A stretch of DNA of 64,000 bases. Origin: Gordonia asplenii. Lineage in GTDB: Bacteria; Actinomycetota; Actinomycetes; Mycobacteriales; Mycobacteriaceae. How positions within the stretch are numbered: position 1 is the first letter of the stretch; each line of letters starts with the position of its first letter. Shown piece by piece: positions 10,777 to 19,542 of this stretch. The notes beneath the pieces were generated by a model, which was not told where the DNA came from, did no database searches, and saw only the letters and a program-made list of their open reading frames with translations. The stretch covers positions 1 to 64,000 of the forward strand of contig NZ_JABBNB010000008.1 of the NCBI RefSeq assembly GCF_012933505.1. The letters run 5' to 3'. A program made the position numbers and the translations under genes.

Positions 10777-11784
10777 TCAGACGCCCGCCGCCACCGACTC
10801 GGCGACCCGCAGTCCGGCGGGCACCTCGATGTGCGGGTACAGCGTTGCGGCGTTGAGGCCCAGTATCTTTCGCTTCTGATCGGTGGTCAGCGGCGCGTAC
10901 TCGGTCATGTCTTCGGGGATCTGGAAGTCGACGAACTTCTCGATCAGCCAGCGCGGTGTCCACAGCGCGTAGTCGGAGGAGAAGAGAATCTTGTCCTCGC
11001 CGATCCAGTACATGAGTTCACCGATGATCTGCGCGAAATACCTTGGGCGCGTGTGGATGAACGGAATGGCGACGGCGAGGCCGCCGTACACGTTCGACTC
11101 CTGGGTGGCGATCCAGCAGAAGTCCTCCAGCCGCGGCAGTCCGACGTGCTCGACGATGAAGTTCAGGTCGAGGTAGTCGGTGGCCACCTTGTCGATGTCG
11201 GCGACGTCGAAGGCGTCGCGGTCGAGCGGGCGGATCGTCGGGCCCTTGTGCACGTGGACGTTGGTGACCCCGAGGTCGGCGCAGGCGTCGAGGTAACGCC
11301 GTGACCACGGATCGTCGAGGGTGTAGCCGCGCGAATCCCCATGCCACTCAGCGGTATACAGCTTCACGCCGGTGAAGCCGTGCCGGGCGTGATCGTCGCG
11401 CAGCTTGGCCAGGCCGTCCTCGCCGTCGCGGGGATCATAAGCGTAGTTGTGGGTCAGCTTGCCGGGATTGGCGGCGATGAGATCCTCGATCTCGCGGTAC
11501 TGCGAGAAGCCGTTGACATAGAAGTCGCGCAGGATGGTCGGCTGGAAGATGGCGTGGTCGACGTAGCCGTCGTCGAACAGATCCTTCATCAGGCGCTGCC
11601 CGCCGTAATAGGTGTACTCGTCGTAGTCCCAGACCTCGGACTCCGGCGACAGGTTGCGGTGGTAGTCGTAGAAGCAGTCGATGAACTGCTTGCCGTGAAT
11701 GTTGCGCAGGTTGGATTCGCGGCCGTCCCACAGGTGCACGTGGGAATCGACTATGAAGTACTTCTCGCCGTTCTTCTCATACAT
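10777..11784 (-). CDS. Amidohydrolase-family (TIM-barrel) protein
   Basis: A 335-residue amidohydrolase-2 type protein. The first metal-binding pair is DSHVHLWDG (H15, H17). Later come VTNVHVHKGPTIRP, LNFIVEHVGLPRLEDF and the barrel-end aspartate in LFSSDYALW. Such proteins sit beside propane/acetone monooxygenases in Mycobacterium and Gordonia; the reaction is unknown, with decarboxylation or hydrolysis of an oxidised intermediate as possibilities. It is separated from mimD by 145 bp with a strong stem-loop (11882-11919), so its expression may be lower than that of mimABCD. Confidence 0.85.
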   Translation of the reverse strand: MYEKNGEKYFIVDSHVHLWDGRESNLRNIHGKQFIDCFYDYHRNLSPESEVWDYDEYTYYGGQRLMKDLFDDGYVDHAIFQPTILRDFYVNGFSQYREIEDLIAANPGKLTHNYAYDPRDGEDGLAKLRDDHARHGFTGVKLYTAEWHGDSRGYTLDDPWSRRYLDACADLGVTNVHVHKGPTIRPLDRDAFDVADIDKVATDYLDLNFIVEHVGLPRLEDFCWIATQESNVYGGLAVAIPFIHTRPRYFAQIIGELMYWIGEDKILFSSDYALWTPRWLIEKFVDFQIPEDMTEYAPLTTDQKRKILGLNAATLYPHIEVPAGLRVAESVAAGV

Positions 11785-11881
11785 TTCGTTGCTTCGCTAT
11801 CTACTCGAACCAGGTGAAAGGGGCTGTAAGACTGTGTTTTTCGGGGCTGATCGGTTGTCGGTCGGTGCTCAGGTGGTGGAG

Positions 11882-11919
11882 TCCGCCGGGAACCGCAAGG
11901 CAGTACGGTTCCCGGCGGA
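11882..11919 (-). terminator. Stem-loop between mimD and amidohydrolase
   Basis: TCCGCCGGGAACCG and CGGTTCCCGGCGGA form a perfect 14-bp stem with a 10-base loop, 11 bp after the mimD stop. No uridine run follows immediately, so an attenuator or processing/stability hairpin is as likely as a terminator. Confidence 0.65.
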
Positions 11920-11929
11920 AGCGGGTGGG

Positions 11930-12274
11930 CTACGACGTCGCGGTGAGATCGAAGCCGATGAACTCGGCCGCGTCCTCGGGGCTGGCGAAGAGCATGGTGC
12001 GGTCGTCGAGGTGCACCATGCGGCCGTAGTGGGTGGAGCTGATCTCCTCGAAGATCGATCCGTCGAAGTCCTGGCCGAGGGCGTCGGTGAGTTCCTCGTA
12101 GTCGAAGTCGAGGCGGTTGGTGCCGTCGACGCGGATCATCGACGGGTATTCGGTCAGTGCGACACCGCTTTTGGCGCCCATGACGTCGGCGACGACGCGT
12201 CCGATGGGCGTGTTCATCAGCGTGACACCGCACATGTTGGAGAACTCGGTAGCCGAGCCGAATTGCATATTCAC
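11930..12274 (-). CDS. mimD: Monooxygenase coupling (effector) protein MimD
   Basis: A 114-residue MmoB/DmpM-type coupling protein ([21 protein letters not shown], then [18 protein letters not shown]). It binds the hydroxylase and gates oxygen activation, and needs no cofactor. I take the GTG at 12274, which overlaps the mimC stop as GTGA and has GAGGAG eight bases upstream; the ATG two codons later is farther from it. Order and length fit the D component of mimABCD/prmABCD. Confidence 0.9.
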   Translation of the reverse strand: MNMQFGSATEFSNMCGVTLMNTPIGRVVADVMGAKSGVALTEYPSMIRVDGTNRLDFDYEELTDALGQDFDGSIFEEISSTHYGRMVHLDDRTMLFASPEDAAEFIGFDLTATS

Positions 12275-13371
12275 TTGTTCAACTCCTCTGGGACGTCGAC
12301 CTCGATGGACTTCAGGACCTCGGCGAAGCGGGCTTTCGCGGCGTCGAGGCTGGTCGCGAAGGTGACCGTCTTGTCGGCGGGTTGCGACCAGATCGGTTGC
12401 AGCGCTTGGGCCGCGCTCAGGCAACGCGGCACCCACTCGGCCATCCAGTCGGCGAACAGCGCCTTGTTCGCGGCGCCGAACTCCTCGTCGCGTGACAGCA
12501 TCCGGAACAGGTTTCGGGTGTAGGACAGGTCGCGGTCGTAGTCGTGTTCACCGGTGCCGACGATGGTCGGGGTGATGTAGTCGCCGTTGCGGGCGGCGAC
12601 CTGCATGACGAGGTCGGTCCGGAACAGCGACCCGACGAGTTGCTCGAACACGATGTTGGTGGCGAAGAGCAGCTGGCACCAGTCGCCGATCGAGGTCAGC
12701 CGCTCCACCGCTTCCCGGGTGGGCTGCCACTCCGGCGCGCTCTGCCAGACCTCCTTGTGCGCGGCGCCGTCGAAGTCGGCTTCCTCGTCGGAGAGGTCGA
12801 GGTTGAACAGGGCGAGATCCTGGGCGAAGCGCATCTTGTGGGCGGCGTTCACCGCGACGGCGGTGTTGATCATATTGGTCGGCCCGGACCGCTGGATCGA
12901 GGTGAACACGTGCAGCGCCATACCGTTCTCGGCGTGCATCCACGCGCCGAGGTTGCGCTCGATGAACTTGAGCCACGGGCGATTCCACGAGTCGTAGGCG
13001 TGGGCGCGCTTGGCGTTGCTCAGGCACAGCTCCACCTGGTGGACCACCGCGGAGTTGTTGCGGTAGATGGTCTGATCCCATTCCTCGTTGGGGTCGAGGA
13101 AGGCGTGCCAATTACTCGACTTCGCCGTGGTCCACTCCTGCGGATAGCCGCCGGGACCGTCGCCGAAGCCGTAGATCCAGCCCTGCGTGAGATGTCGTGC
13201 CGGATCGGGCTGCACGTCGACGGTGACGTCTTCGTACATCGTCGAACGCTTCTTGGCCGGTTCGTAATAGCTGTATTTCCTGCTCTTCGAGCTGGGGAAT
13301 TCCAGTGCGCCGGCTTCCGCATCGGTGAATTCGATGCTTGGAAAGCTGCGCTGTACTGCTGGTGCGGACAT
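12271..13371 (-). CDS. mimC: Binuclear iron monooxygenase hydroxylase, beta subunit
   Basis: A 366-residue hydroxylase small subunit. It has the opening [20 protein letters not shown], the aromatic-rich [17 protein letters not shown], and [20 protein letters not shown] followed by [16 protein letters not shown]. It has the same fold as the alpha subunit but lacks a full set of di-iron ligands, and forms the (alpha beta gamma or alpha beta)2 hydroxylase with MimA. It is translationally coupled to mimD and separated from mimB by an 87-bp gap with a weak stem. Confidence 0.92.
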   Translation of the reverse strand: MSAPAVQRSFPSIEFTDAEAGALEFPSSKSRKYSYYEPAKKRSTMYEDVTVDVQPDPARHLTQGWIYGFGDGPGGYPQEWTTAKSSNWHAFLDPNEEWDQTIYRNNSAVVHQVELCLSNAKRAHAYDSWNRPWLKFIERNLGAWMHAENGMALHVFTSIQRSGPTNMINTAVAVNAAHKMRFAQDLALFNLDLSDEEADFDGAAHKEVWQSAPEWQPTREAVERLTSIGDWCQLLFATNIVFEQLVGSLFRTDLVMQVAARNGDYITPTIVGTGEHDYDRDLSYTRNLFRMLSRDEEFGAANKALFADWMAEWVPRCLSAAQALQPIWSQPADKTVTFATSLDAAKARFAEVLKSIEVDVPEELNK

Positions 13372-13397
13372 ACCTTTCGTTCCTGTCGTTACGGCCG

Positions 13398-13434
13398 CGC
13401 CCGCGCGTGAGGGTCCTACACGGCGGTGCGGGCG
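13398..13434 (-). other. Weak stem-loop between mimB and mimC
   Basis: CGCCCGC and GCGGGCG pair across a 23-base loop in the 87-bp mimB-mimC gap. On its own this would be chance-level in GC-rich DNA; it is listed because three stronger hairpins occupy other gaps of the operon. Confidence 0.3.
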
Positions 13435-13458
13435 GGGGAGATGCTCGGCGAGTCGGTG

Positions 13459-14502
13459 CTAGTCGAATGCCGGGCTGGTGAATTTGTCGTAGAACACCTG
13501 ATCCTTGGGCACCGATGCGGCGTCGGTGAGCGCGAGCGCCGCGTCGACCATCGGTGGCGGACCGCAGAGATAGACCTCCGTTCGGGCTAGGTTCGGCTCG
13601 TTACGCTCGACGATGTCGGTGACCATGCCGTGCTCCACCGAGACACCCGGCGGAAGGTCGTCCGTCGACTCCGAAAGGCATGCGGTGAAAGAGAATTCGG
13701 CGATCGAGGCGCCGAGCGCGGCGATCTCGTCGAGGTAGAACAGGTCAGCGGCGGTGCGTGCCCCGTAGTAGAACCGCATCGGTCGATTGAGCCCGGTCTC
13801 GCTGGCGTGCCGAAGCAGCGACAACACCGGAGCCATCCCCGCGCCGCCGCCGATCAACACGATCGGCAGCACGTGCCCGTCCTTGATCGTGAATGACCCG
13901 TAGGGGCCGGTCAGGGACAGCGGCTGCCCCGGTTGCAGTGTGCTGTCGAGCATTCCGGCGAAGAGCCCGCCCGAGTACTTCTTGATGAGGAACTCGAGTT
14001 GTTTGGGGTTCGACGGGGTGGTCGCCAGGGAGAACGACCGTGTGGTGTCGTCGTGCCCGGGGATGTGAATGTCGCAGAACTGGCCGGCCTTGAACTCGAA
14101 TTCGGTCGGTTCGGTCAGGTCGAGTTTGACCGAGACGATGTCGGCGGTCATCGGTTCGATCGCGGTGATCGTGGTGCGGACGTCCTGGATGGGCGCGCCG
14201 CCGAGGAGCTCGTCCTCGTCGAAGTTGAGGAGCTCGATCTCGCAATCGTCGTAAGCGTAAGTGCGGCACAGCAATACGTAGCCCTCGTTAGTCTCGGCCT
14301 CGTTGCAGGCGAAGGTCGAGTAGTCGTCCATCTGTACGTCGCCGTCGAGGACCATCGACTTGCACGCCGAGCAGCGGCCTTCCCGGCAGCCGTGCATGAG
14401 GTGGATGCCCTGGCGGAAGGCGGCGTCGAGGATCGTTTCGTCCTCGGTCACCTCCATCTCGATGTCGACCGGGACGAAGGTGACGCGGTGGGTGTCGGCC
14501 AC
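13459..14502 (-). CDS. mimB: Monooxygenase NADH reductase (2Fe-2S/FAD)
   Basis: A 347-residue reductase. The N-terminal plant-type ferredoxin domain has cluster cysteines C39, C44, C47 and C79 (HGCREGRCSACK, LLCRTY). An FAD domain with TRSFSLATTPSN follows, then an NAD domain with IGGGAGMAPVLSLLRH and the C-terminal CGPPPMVDAAL. It passes electrons from NADH to the di-iron hydroxylase. The start is the GTG at 14502, where GGAG lies about eight bases upstream. An ATG-initiated extension to 14574 would run through the hairpin at 14533-14573 and is rejected. Confidence 0.93.
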   Translation of the reverse strand: MADTHRVTFVPVDIEMEVTEDETILDAAFRQGIHLMHGCREGRCSACKSMVLDGDVQMDDYSTFACNEAETNEGYVLLCRTYAYDDCEIELLNFDEDELLGGAPIQDVRTTITAIEPMTADIVSVKLDLTEPTEFEFKAGQFCDIHIPGHDDTTRSFSLATTPSNPKQLEFLIKKYSGGLFAGMLDSTLQPGQPLSLTGPYGSFTIKDGHVLPIVLIGGGAGMAPVLSLLRHASETGLNRPMRFYYGARTAADLFYLDEIAALGASIAEFSFTACLSESTDDLPPGVSVEHGMVTDIVERNEPNLARTEVYLCGPPPMVDAALALTDAASVPKDQVFYDKFTSPAFD

Positions 14503-14532
14503 GGTTTCTCTCCTGTAGTCGAAGGGGACCGG

Positions 14533-14573
14533 TGGTCGAGTGCGCTTGCGAAAAGGCAAGCGGCACTCGACCA
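14533..14573 (-). other. Strong stem-loop between mimA and mimB
   Basis: TGGTCGAGTGC-GCTTGC pairs with GCAAGC-GGCACTCGACCA (one bulged base) around a GAAAAG loop. It lies 17 bp after the mimA stop and 31 bp before the mimB start. Such a hairpin can protect the upstream mRNA and make MimA more abundant than the reductase. Confidence 0.65.
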
Positions 14574-14589
14574 TCCGGCTGGCGGCACG

Positions 14590-16239
14590 CTACGCGTTGG
14601 CGTAGTACTCCGCGGCCATCGTGTCGGCTTTGTAGTCGGCGAGATGCTTCTCGCGCTCGGCGTCGGACATCTCGTTGAGCAGGATGTTCGGGCTCTGGAA
14701 GGTGATGCCACGCAGATCTGAGAGCTTCCACAGCTTCTTCGGGTCGTCGAGATGCAGATGCGGCTGGCCGATCAACGTCTCGCCGTCGTCACGCACATAT
14801 CCGAGGTTGCTGATCACGTCGGCGAGGTCGGTGTTGTGGTGCAGCGTCTCCCATTCGCGGAATCCGGTGAGCCGTCCCATATTCGGGGTTTCGCGGCCCT
14901 CGTACTCGCCGCGGAAGGCGGTGGTGTCGGTCCAGCGGCAGGTCTCCGAGCAGTAGGTGCGCCACTGGCCGTCGACCTTGTCTTCGACCATGTCCTCGCG
15001 GATCAGGCACGGCACCATGCACGTCCAGCAGCGGTGCGGGTACTGGTAGCCGACCTCCTCGAATGCGATCGGCTTGTTGCGGCCCGGGTAGGCGAGACGG
15101 TTGTAGTTCTCCCACCACTTACCGAACTTGTTGTACCAACCGGGATATTTGTGCTCGAACCACTCGAAGTCGGTGTCGGTCATGGCGTCGATCCGCCAGT
15201 AGTTGACCGGCCAGCCGGTGGCGAAGAAGCGAGCCACCTCGTGCACGTAGTGCTTGTCGACGATGCGCTTCCACGATTCTTCGACGAGATCGTGGGGGAT
15301 GGTCAGACCGTACTTCTCCAGGGGGAGAAGGTAACTGCGGTAGTAGTCGTCGTAGATCCAGCGGCGCCACATCTCGGCGTAGCTCTCCCGGTCCTTGCGG
15401 CGGTCTTTGGTGCCGTACTCGATGAAGGTGCCGATAGCGGCGTCGACGACGCAGTGGTTGTTCCACCACGCGTAGCGCAGATCCCGTTCCAGCAGTGGGC
15501 GATTGCGCTCGTCGGCCAGTGCCATCAACAGGATGGAATAGCCGTTGGAGATGTGCCGCGACTCGTCGGACTGCACCGAGTGGAACACCGTGGGCAGCAG
15601 GTAGTCGCCGTTGGCTGCCGCCTCGTCGGGCATAGCGACGAAAAGCGTGTTGGTGAAAGCGGTTTCGGCGACGACGGTGAGGTAGATGTTGGCCGCGGTG
15701 ATGGCGTCGCCAGTGATGAATCCCTCGCCGAACTGCCTGCCGATGGTGCCCGCATAGTTGTTCGCGAACGCCTTCTCGGTGATGTCGAAGCCGGCCGGAT
15801 CGATGTAGTTGTTCATGTACAGCTTCTTGAGGTTCATCTGGATCGTCGAGTGACGAACCTCGTCGATCATCTGCACCGCGAGACCGTTGTGAATCTCCGG
15901 ATTCGGCACGGCGTCGATCGCCATCGGCATCGCGCGGGCCGCCGAGATCTCCGGGAACGGAATGATCGAGAGGAACAGCTTCTGCCACTCCAGCCACCGC
16001 TCCTGTACCTGACGGAACATGTTGCCGCGAATGGCGCCGTCCATCGCGCCGTAGACGCGATTGTCCTTTTCTTCCTCCATCGGGAAGTAGGACCGCATGA
16101 TCTGCTTGAGAGGGTCCTTCTTGGGGGCCTTCTCGAAGGTGTAATCGGTGCCGAACCTGGTCGCCGGGGTGGCGAAGGTCGGTTCCCACGACAATTCTGT
16201 GATCTTTGCATGGGCCTTGGTAAGGCTTTGCCTGCTCAA
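14590..16239 (-). CDS. mimA: Binuclear iron monooxygenase hydroxylase, alpha subunit
   Basis: A 549-residue hydroxylase large subunit of the propane/acetone/phenol-oxidising soluble di-iron monooxygenases. All six iron ligands are visible: E97 (PFPEIS), E127 and H130 (DEVRH), E192 (VAETAF), and E226 and H229 (SDESRH). A cysteine-containing stretch ([16 protein letters not shown]) lies in the C-terminal half. The start is the TTG at 16239, giving the N-terminus [12 protein letters not shown], with GGAGG seven to eight bases upstream; ATG/GTG extensions are not supported. First gene of the operon; two palindromes lie upstream (16296-16312, 16328-16344). Confidence 0.95.
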   Translation of the reverse strand: MSRQSLTKAHAKITELSWEPTFATPATRFGTDYTFEKAPKKDPLKQIMRSYFPMEEEKDNRVYGAMDGAIRGNMFRQVQERWLEWQKLFLSIIPFPEISAARAMPMAIDAVPNPEIHNGLAVQMIDEVRHSTIQMNLKKLYMNNYIDPAGFDITEKAFANNYAGTIGRQFGEGFITGDAITAANIYLTVVAETAFTNTLFVAMPDEAAANGDYLLPTVFHSVQSDESRHISNGYSILLMALADERNRPLLERDLRYAWWNNHCVVDAAIGTFIEYGTKDRRKDRESYAEMWRRWIYDDYYRSYLLPLEKYGLTIPHDLVEESWKRIVDKHYVHEVARFFATGWPVNYWRIDAMTDTDFEWFEHKYPGWYNKFGKWWENYNRLAYPGRNKPIAFEEVGYQYPHRCWTCMVPCLIREDMVEDKVDGQWRTYCSETCRWTDTTAFRGEYEGRETPNMGRLTGFREWETLHHNTDLADVISNLGYVRDDGETLIGQPHLHLDDPKKLWKLSDLRGITFQSPNILLNEMSDAEREKHLADYKADTMAAEYYANA

Positions 16240-16260
16240 AATGCGCCTCCTGTGTCGGAA

Positions 16261-16279
16261 AGCCGGCCGGGTGCCGGCT
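16261..16279. other. Hairpin in the mimA leader
   Basis: AGCCGGC-5-GCCGGCT is a perfect 7-bp inverted repeat in the probable 5' untranslated region of mimA. It may fold in the leader RNA; a role is inference only. Confidence 0.3.
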
Positions 16280-16295
16280 CTGGCTGACGTGGTAC

Positions 16296-16312
16296 GAGCC
16301 ATTCAATGGCTC
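16296..16312. promoter_or_regulatory. Second palindrome in the mimA promoter
   Basis: GAGCCAT-TCA-ATGGCTC is a perfect 7-3-7 palindrome centred 32 bp (about three helical turns) downstream of the MimR-type palindrome. Its sequence differs from the MimR-type site and it is not repeated near mimR. It could bind another regulator or overlap the promoter. Confidence 0.4.
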
Positions 16313-16327
16313 AGGAGGCGTACTGAG

Positions 16328-16344
16328 CGTCTCAGTGTGAGACG
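16328..16344. promoter_or_regulatory. Putative MimR-binding palindrome upstream of mimA
   Basis: CGTCTCA-GTG-TGAGACG is a perfect 7-3-7 palindrome, 89-105 bp upstream of the mimA TTG. It matches the site upstream of mimR (5532-5548) in all seven bases of the right arm and six of the left, an activator-like position. Confidence 0.68.
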
Positions 16345-16549
16345 GAGGTCACAGTGGGGGGTCGGTGTCGGTCCGACCCAGACGCCGTACGCGAAACGAC
16401 TCTGTTCCCATGCGTAGAAGAGGGCGGGCAAACCGGATCGACCAGACTCACCCACTCCGAGGCAGATCGGGGCCCAGATTCGAACGTGTTAGGGCGCCGT
16501 CGGTGAAGAGTCGTGCAAGATCTACGGGCGCGTCGCGCGACGCGATGCG

Positions 16550-17152
16550 TCAATCGATCCCGATGAGTGCCTTGGTCGCCTGGACGAGACTCGGGTAGTC
16601 GCGTTCAGGCGACGCCATCAACAGTGCTTCGGTGTTGAGCCCGTTGAGCAACGCGACCAGTGCGCGGCCGGTGAACGGACTCGCGGCTCCCCCCGGCGCG
16701 CGCTGCGCCAACCGATCGAAGAATCCGCGGAATTCGCGCAATTGGGGAAGTAGTGCCTGTTCGAGCGTGGGGTGCCGCGGCACTTCATACTGAATAACCA
16801 AGAACATTCGAGCCAGTGACGGTTCGGTTGTCACCAGAGCGATCGACGCGGTCAACACCGCGTCGATCGCTTCTTCGTATCCGTCGGATGCCTCGTCGAC
16901 TGCGCGGCTCAGTTCACCCAGAACGGCGGTGTACGCCTGTGCGGCTGTCGCGATGAACAGCCCATCTTTGTTAGTGAAGTGGTGGTACAGCGTCGGGGGA
17001 TTGACCTCGGCGGCGCGGGCGATGTCGTTGACGTTGGCGGCGCTGAATCCGGCTCGGGAGAACTCGCTGCGGGCGGCGAGGAGCAACCGGTCGCGACCGT
17101 CGGGTTCAAGCGACTTGCGAGGCCGCCCTCGACGGGGCTGGTTTTCAGCCAT
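16550..17152 (-). CDS. TetR-family repressor
   Basis: A 200-residue TetR regulator. A basic arm (RRGRPRKS) precedes the HTH (GFSAANVNDIARAAEVNPPTL, YHHFTNKDGLF), with an effector domain after it. It is transcribed away from the crotonase-FadD-ACAD operon, and the 104-bp gap holds a perfect inverted repeat (17219-17238), so local repression relieved by an acyl-CoA ligand is likely. The 310 bp between its end and mimA hold the mim promoter. Confidence 0.88.
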   Translation of the reverse strand: MAENQPRRGRPRKSLEPDGRDRLLLAARSEFSRAGFSAANVNDIARAAEVNPPTLYHHFTNKDGLFIATAAQAYTAVLGELSRAVDEASDGYEEAIDAVLTASIALVTTEPSLARMFLVIQYEVPRHPTLEQALLPQLREFRGFFDRLAQRAPGGAASPFTGRALVALLNGLNTEALLMASPERDYPSLVQATKALIGID

Positions 17153-17218
17153 TCTCGGTGGGCCTTCCCTTGCCTATTGCGTTCATCGTGTCGAGGTGTC
17201 ATAGTACGTGCACCGATA

Positions 17219-17238
17219 AATATAGCGTCTACTATATT
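17219..17238. promoter_or_regulatory. Putative TetR operator
   Basis: AATATAG-6-CTATATT is a perfect inverted repeat in GC-rich surroundings, 18 bp upstream of the crotonase ATG and 67 bp from the divergent TetR start. It is well placed to block the crotonase operon promoter. Confidence 0.55.
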
Positions 17239-17256
17239 AACTGCCTGGAGGTCTCG

Positions 17257-18045
17257 ATGTCTGACTGGAACTACGTACGCACCGAGGTCGCCGACGGTGT
17301 CGGCACCTTGCATATGGATCGCCACGACAAGCGCAACGCGCTCTCGACGGACGTCTGCGCGGAGATGGCAGAGGTGCTCAAGGCGTGGCGCGAAGATGCG
17401 CAGGTGGTCGTCGTGGTGATCGCTGGTACCGAGGAATTCTTTTCTGCCGGAATGGATTTGCAGCAGTTCTTGGACCACGAGCCGCAGCGGTACTACCACG
17501 AGATGGGGCGTTACCACATCCTCTATCGCACACTGGCGGACTACCCGAAGCCGACGATTGCGGCTGTCGCGGGTCCGGCGTTTGCCGGTGGCTGCGATGT
17601 GCTCACGCACTGTGACTTCCGAGTGGTCGCGCAGAACGTGAAAATCGGTATGCCGCAACCCAAGTACGGTATTCATTCGCACTTCTCACCGCTCTGGCGC
17701 CTGGTTGGCGTCAACCGCGCAAAACTGATGTTCTTCACCGGCGACCACGTCGATGCTGACGAGGCCTGGCGAATCGGATTGGCGGACAAGGTTGTTGAGA
17801 CCGGAACGGTGATTGCCGAGGCCACCGCGCTGGCGCGCCGAATGGCCGTGTTGGGACTTGAGACGCAACTGCGACTGAAGGAGGTCGCACTTCGAGCGCC
17901 CAACATGGATCCGTTGTCGGCATGCGACTACGAGACCGCAGCCTATCGTGACGTCTGTGCCGATGTGAATGCCCGCCAACGTGTACAGGAAGGGCTGGGT
18001 GAGCTGCGCGCCAACCGAAGCCGCGCACTGTCCGGAAAGCTCTGA
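17257..18045 (+). CDS. Crotonase-fold protein (enoyl-CoA hydratase/isomerase family)
   Basis: A 262-residue crotonase starting at the ATG behind GGAGG. CoA-binding and oxyanion segments are present (EEFFSAGMDL, AGPAFAGGCDVLTHCDF). At the positions of the two catalytic glutamates of classical hydratase the sequence carries Asp (GGCDV) and Gln (GMPQPKYG), as in the crotonases at 22555 and 27589, so hydration may not be the reaction. First gene of a plus-strand operon with FadD, ACAD and an NTF2-like gene, facing a TetR gene. Confidence 0.85.
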   Translation: MSDWNYVRTEVADGVGTLHMDRHDKRNALSTDVCAEMAEVLKAWREDAQVVVVVIAGTEEFFSAGMDLQQFLDHEPQRYYHEMGRYHILYRTLADYPKPTIAAVAGPAFAGGCDVLTHCDFRVVAQNVKIGMPQPKYGIHSHFSPLWRLVGVNRAKLMFFTGDHVDADEAWRIGLADKVVETGTVIAEATALARRMAVLGLETQLRLKEVALRAPNMDPLSACDYETAAYRDVCADVNARQRVQEGLGELRANRSRALSGKL

Positions 18046-18048
18046 GTC

Positions 18049-19542
18049 ATGTTCGTGCCAGACCTCCTGTCTCGTGGCGTCACGCAGGCGCTGGCGCGTG
18101 CCTGCGTCACGCTCGACGGCACCACGTTGACGTTTGCCGACGTCGATGATCGTGCGAGCCGACTAGCCCAGACGCTGATTGAGGTCGGTGTCACGCGCGG
18201 CGACCGCGTCATGCTCATCGCCAAGAATGAACTGGAGTTCCTAGAGATCCAGGTCGCCTGCCAACGGGCTGGTGCGTCGCTGGTTGCGGTGAACTTCCGG
18301 TTGGCCCCCGCAGAGGTGGTGGCGATCGTATCCGATTGTGCGCCAGCAGTTCTCATCACAGGTCCGGGATTCGAGAAGCTCGGCGCCGGCATATCTGTCC
18401 GTATCCACTTCCAACTTGGGGTCGACGGTTCCTATGAAGAACGCTTGTCGCGGACTCGGCCCCTGTCTCGGGTGCATCTCGACGGCGACGCCATCGCGCA
18501 GATCGCCTACACCAGTGGCACCACCGGTGCGCCCAAGGGCGCGCAGATCACCAACGCCACGTTGTTTGGCCGAATCGCCAGTCTGACAACGGGTCTCGAT
18601 ATCGACGTCGACGATGTCTTTCTGCAAACCCTGCCGCTGTTTCATCTCGCCTCGCTGGTCTCCTTCGCCTACACGATCAGCGCCTGCCCGGTTGTCATCG
18701 TCCGTGATTTCGACCCGGCCGACACACTATGGACGATCAGCATGGAGAAGGTGACCCGGGCGATCATGGTGCCGACCATCATCTCCGCGCTTGTGGAGGC
18801 ACGGGGGTCCTACGACGGTGATCTGGGGTCATTGCGGACCGTGTACTACGGCGCTTCGCCGATCGCTCCGGTGGTGTTGGACCAAGCCTTGTCCACCTTC
18901 GAGTGCGAGATGGCCCAGTTCTACGGGATGACCGAAGCGGGCATCGCAACGTTGCTTGGCCCCGCCGATCACACATTGGGTGACGAGAGTCGGCTCCGAG
19001 CAGCGGGGCAGCCGTTGCCGTTCTACGAGTTGATGATTCGACGACCCGATGGACAACCCGCAGCGGTCGGCGAAGTCGGGGAGATCGCAATTTCCGGACC
19101 GGGACTGATGCATAGTTATCGGGGCAATCCCGATGCGACAGCGGCGGCGCTGGTCGACGGTTACCTGCTCACCGGCGACGCCGGATACGTCGACGACGAG
19201 GGCTATCTGTTCGTCAGTGACCGCGTTAAAGACATGATCATCACCGGCGGCGAGAACGTCTTTTGCCGTGAAGTGGAGGCGGCGCTTTTAGCGCATCCCG
19301 ACGTCGCCGACGCCGCAGTGATCGGGCTTGCCGATGAACGGTGGGGGCAGCGGGTTCATGCTCTGATCGTTGAAACCAGCGCGATCGACGATGGCGCGCT
19401 TGATGAATGGTGCCGCCAGCGGATTGCTGGCTACAAATGCCCTCGTAGCTTCGAGCGCGTCGAGGAACTGCCCCGCAACGCCGTCGGAAAAATCCTCAAG
19501 CACGTGTTGCGGGCAGACCGGGAGGCGGGGTCGCTTGGCTGA
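18049..19542 (+). CDS. Acyl-CoA synthetase (adenylate-forming)
   Basis: A 497-residue ANL-superfamily ligase. P-loop YTSGTTGAPKGAQ (near residue 164), acceptor motif FYGMTEAG, hinge region YLFVSDRVKDMIITGGENV and C-terminal lysine motif PRNAVGKILK are all present. It should activate a carboxylic acid to its CoA thioester for the flanking crotonase and dehydrogenase. It starts 4 bp after the crotonase stop and overlaps the ACAD start. The substrate cannot be read from the sequence. Confidence 0.9.
   Translation: MFVPDLLSRGVTQALARACVTLDGTTLTFADVDDRASRLAQTLIEVGVTRGDRVMLIAKNELEFLEIQVACQRAGASLVAVNFRLAPAEVVAIVSDCAPAVLITGPGFEKLGAGISVRIHFQLGVDGSYEERLSRTRPLSRVHLDGDAIAQIAYTSGTTGAPKGAQITNATLFGRIASLTTGLDIDVDDVFLQTLPLFHLASLVSFAYTISACPVVIVRDFDPADTLWTISMEKVTRAIMVPTIISALVEARGSYDGDLGSLRTVYYGASPIAPVVLDQALSTFECEMAQFYGMTEAGIATLLGPADHTLGDESRLRAAGQPLPFYELMIRRPDGQPAAVGEVGEIAISGPGLMHSYRGNPDATAAALVDGYLLTGDAGYVDDEGYLFVSDRVKDMIITGGENVFCREVEAALLAHPDVADAAVIGLADERWGQRVHALIVETSAIDDGALDEWCRQRIAGYKCPRSFERVEELPRNAVGKILKHVLRADREAGSLG

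Noticed and set aside
14752..16287. A 511-codon open frame opposite mimA
   Set aside because: Antisense shadow of a clearly coding hydroxylase with all six iron ligands on the minus strand.
16240..16345. Sigma-54 (-24/-12) promoter before mimA
   Set aside because: I looked for GG-N10-GC in a TGGCAC-N5-TTGC context on the minus strand and found no convincing match.
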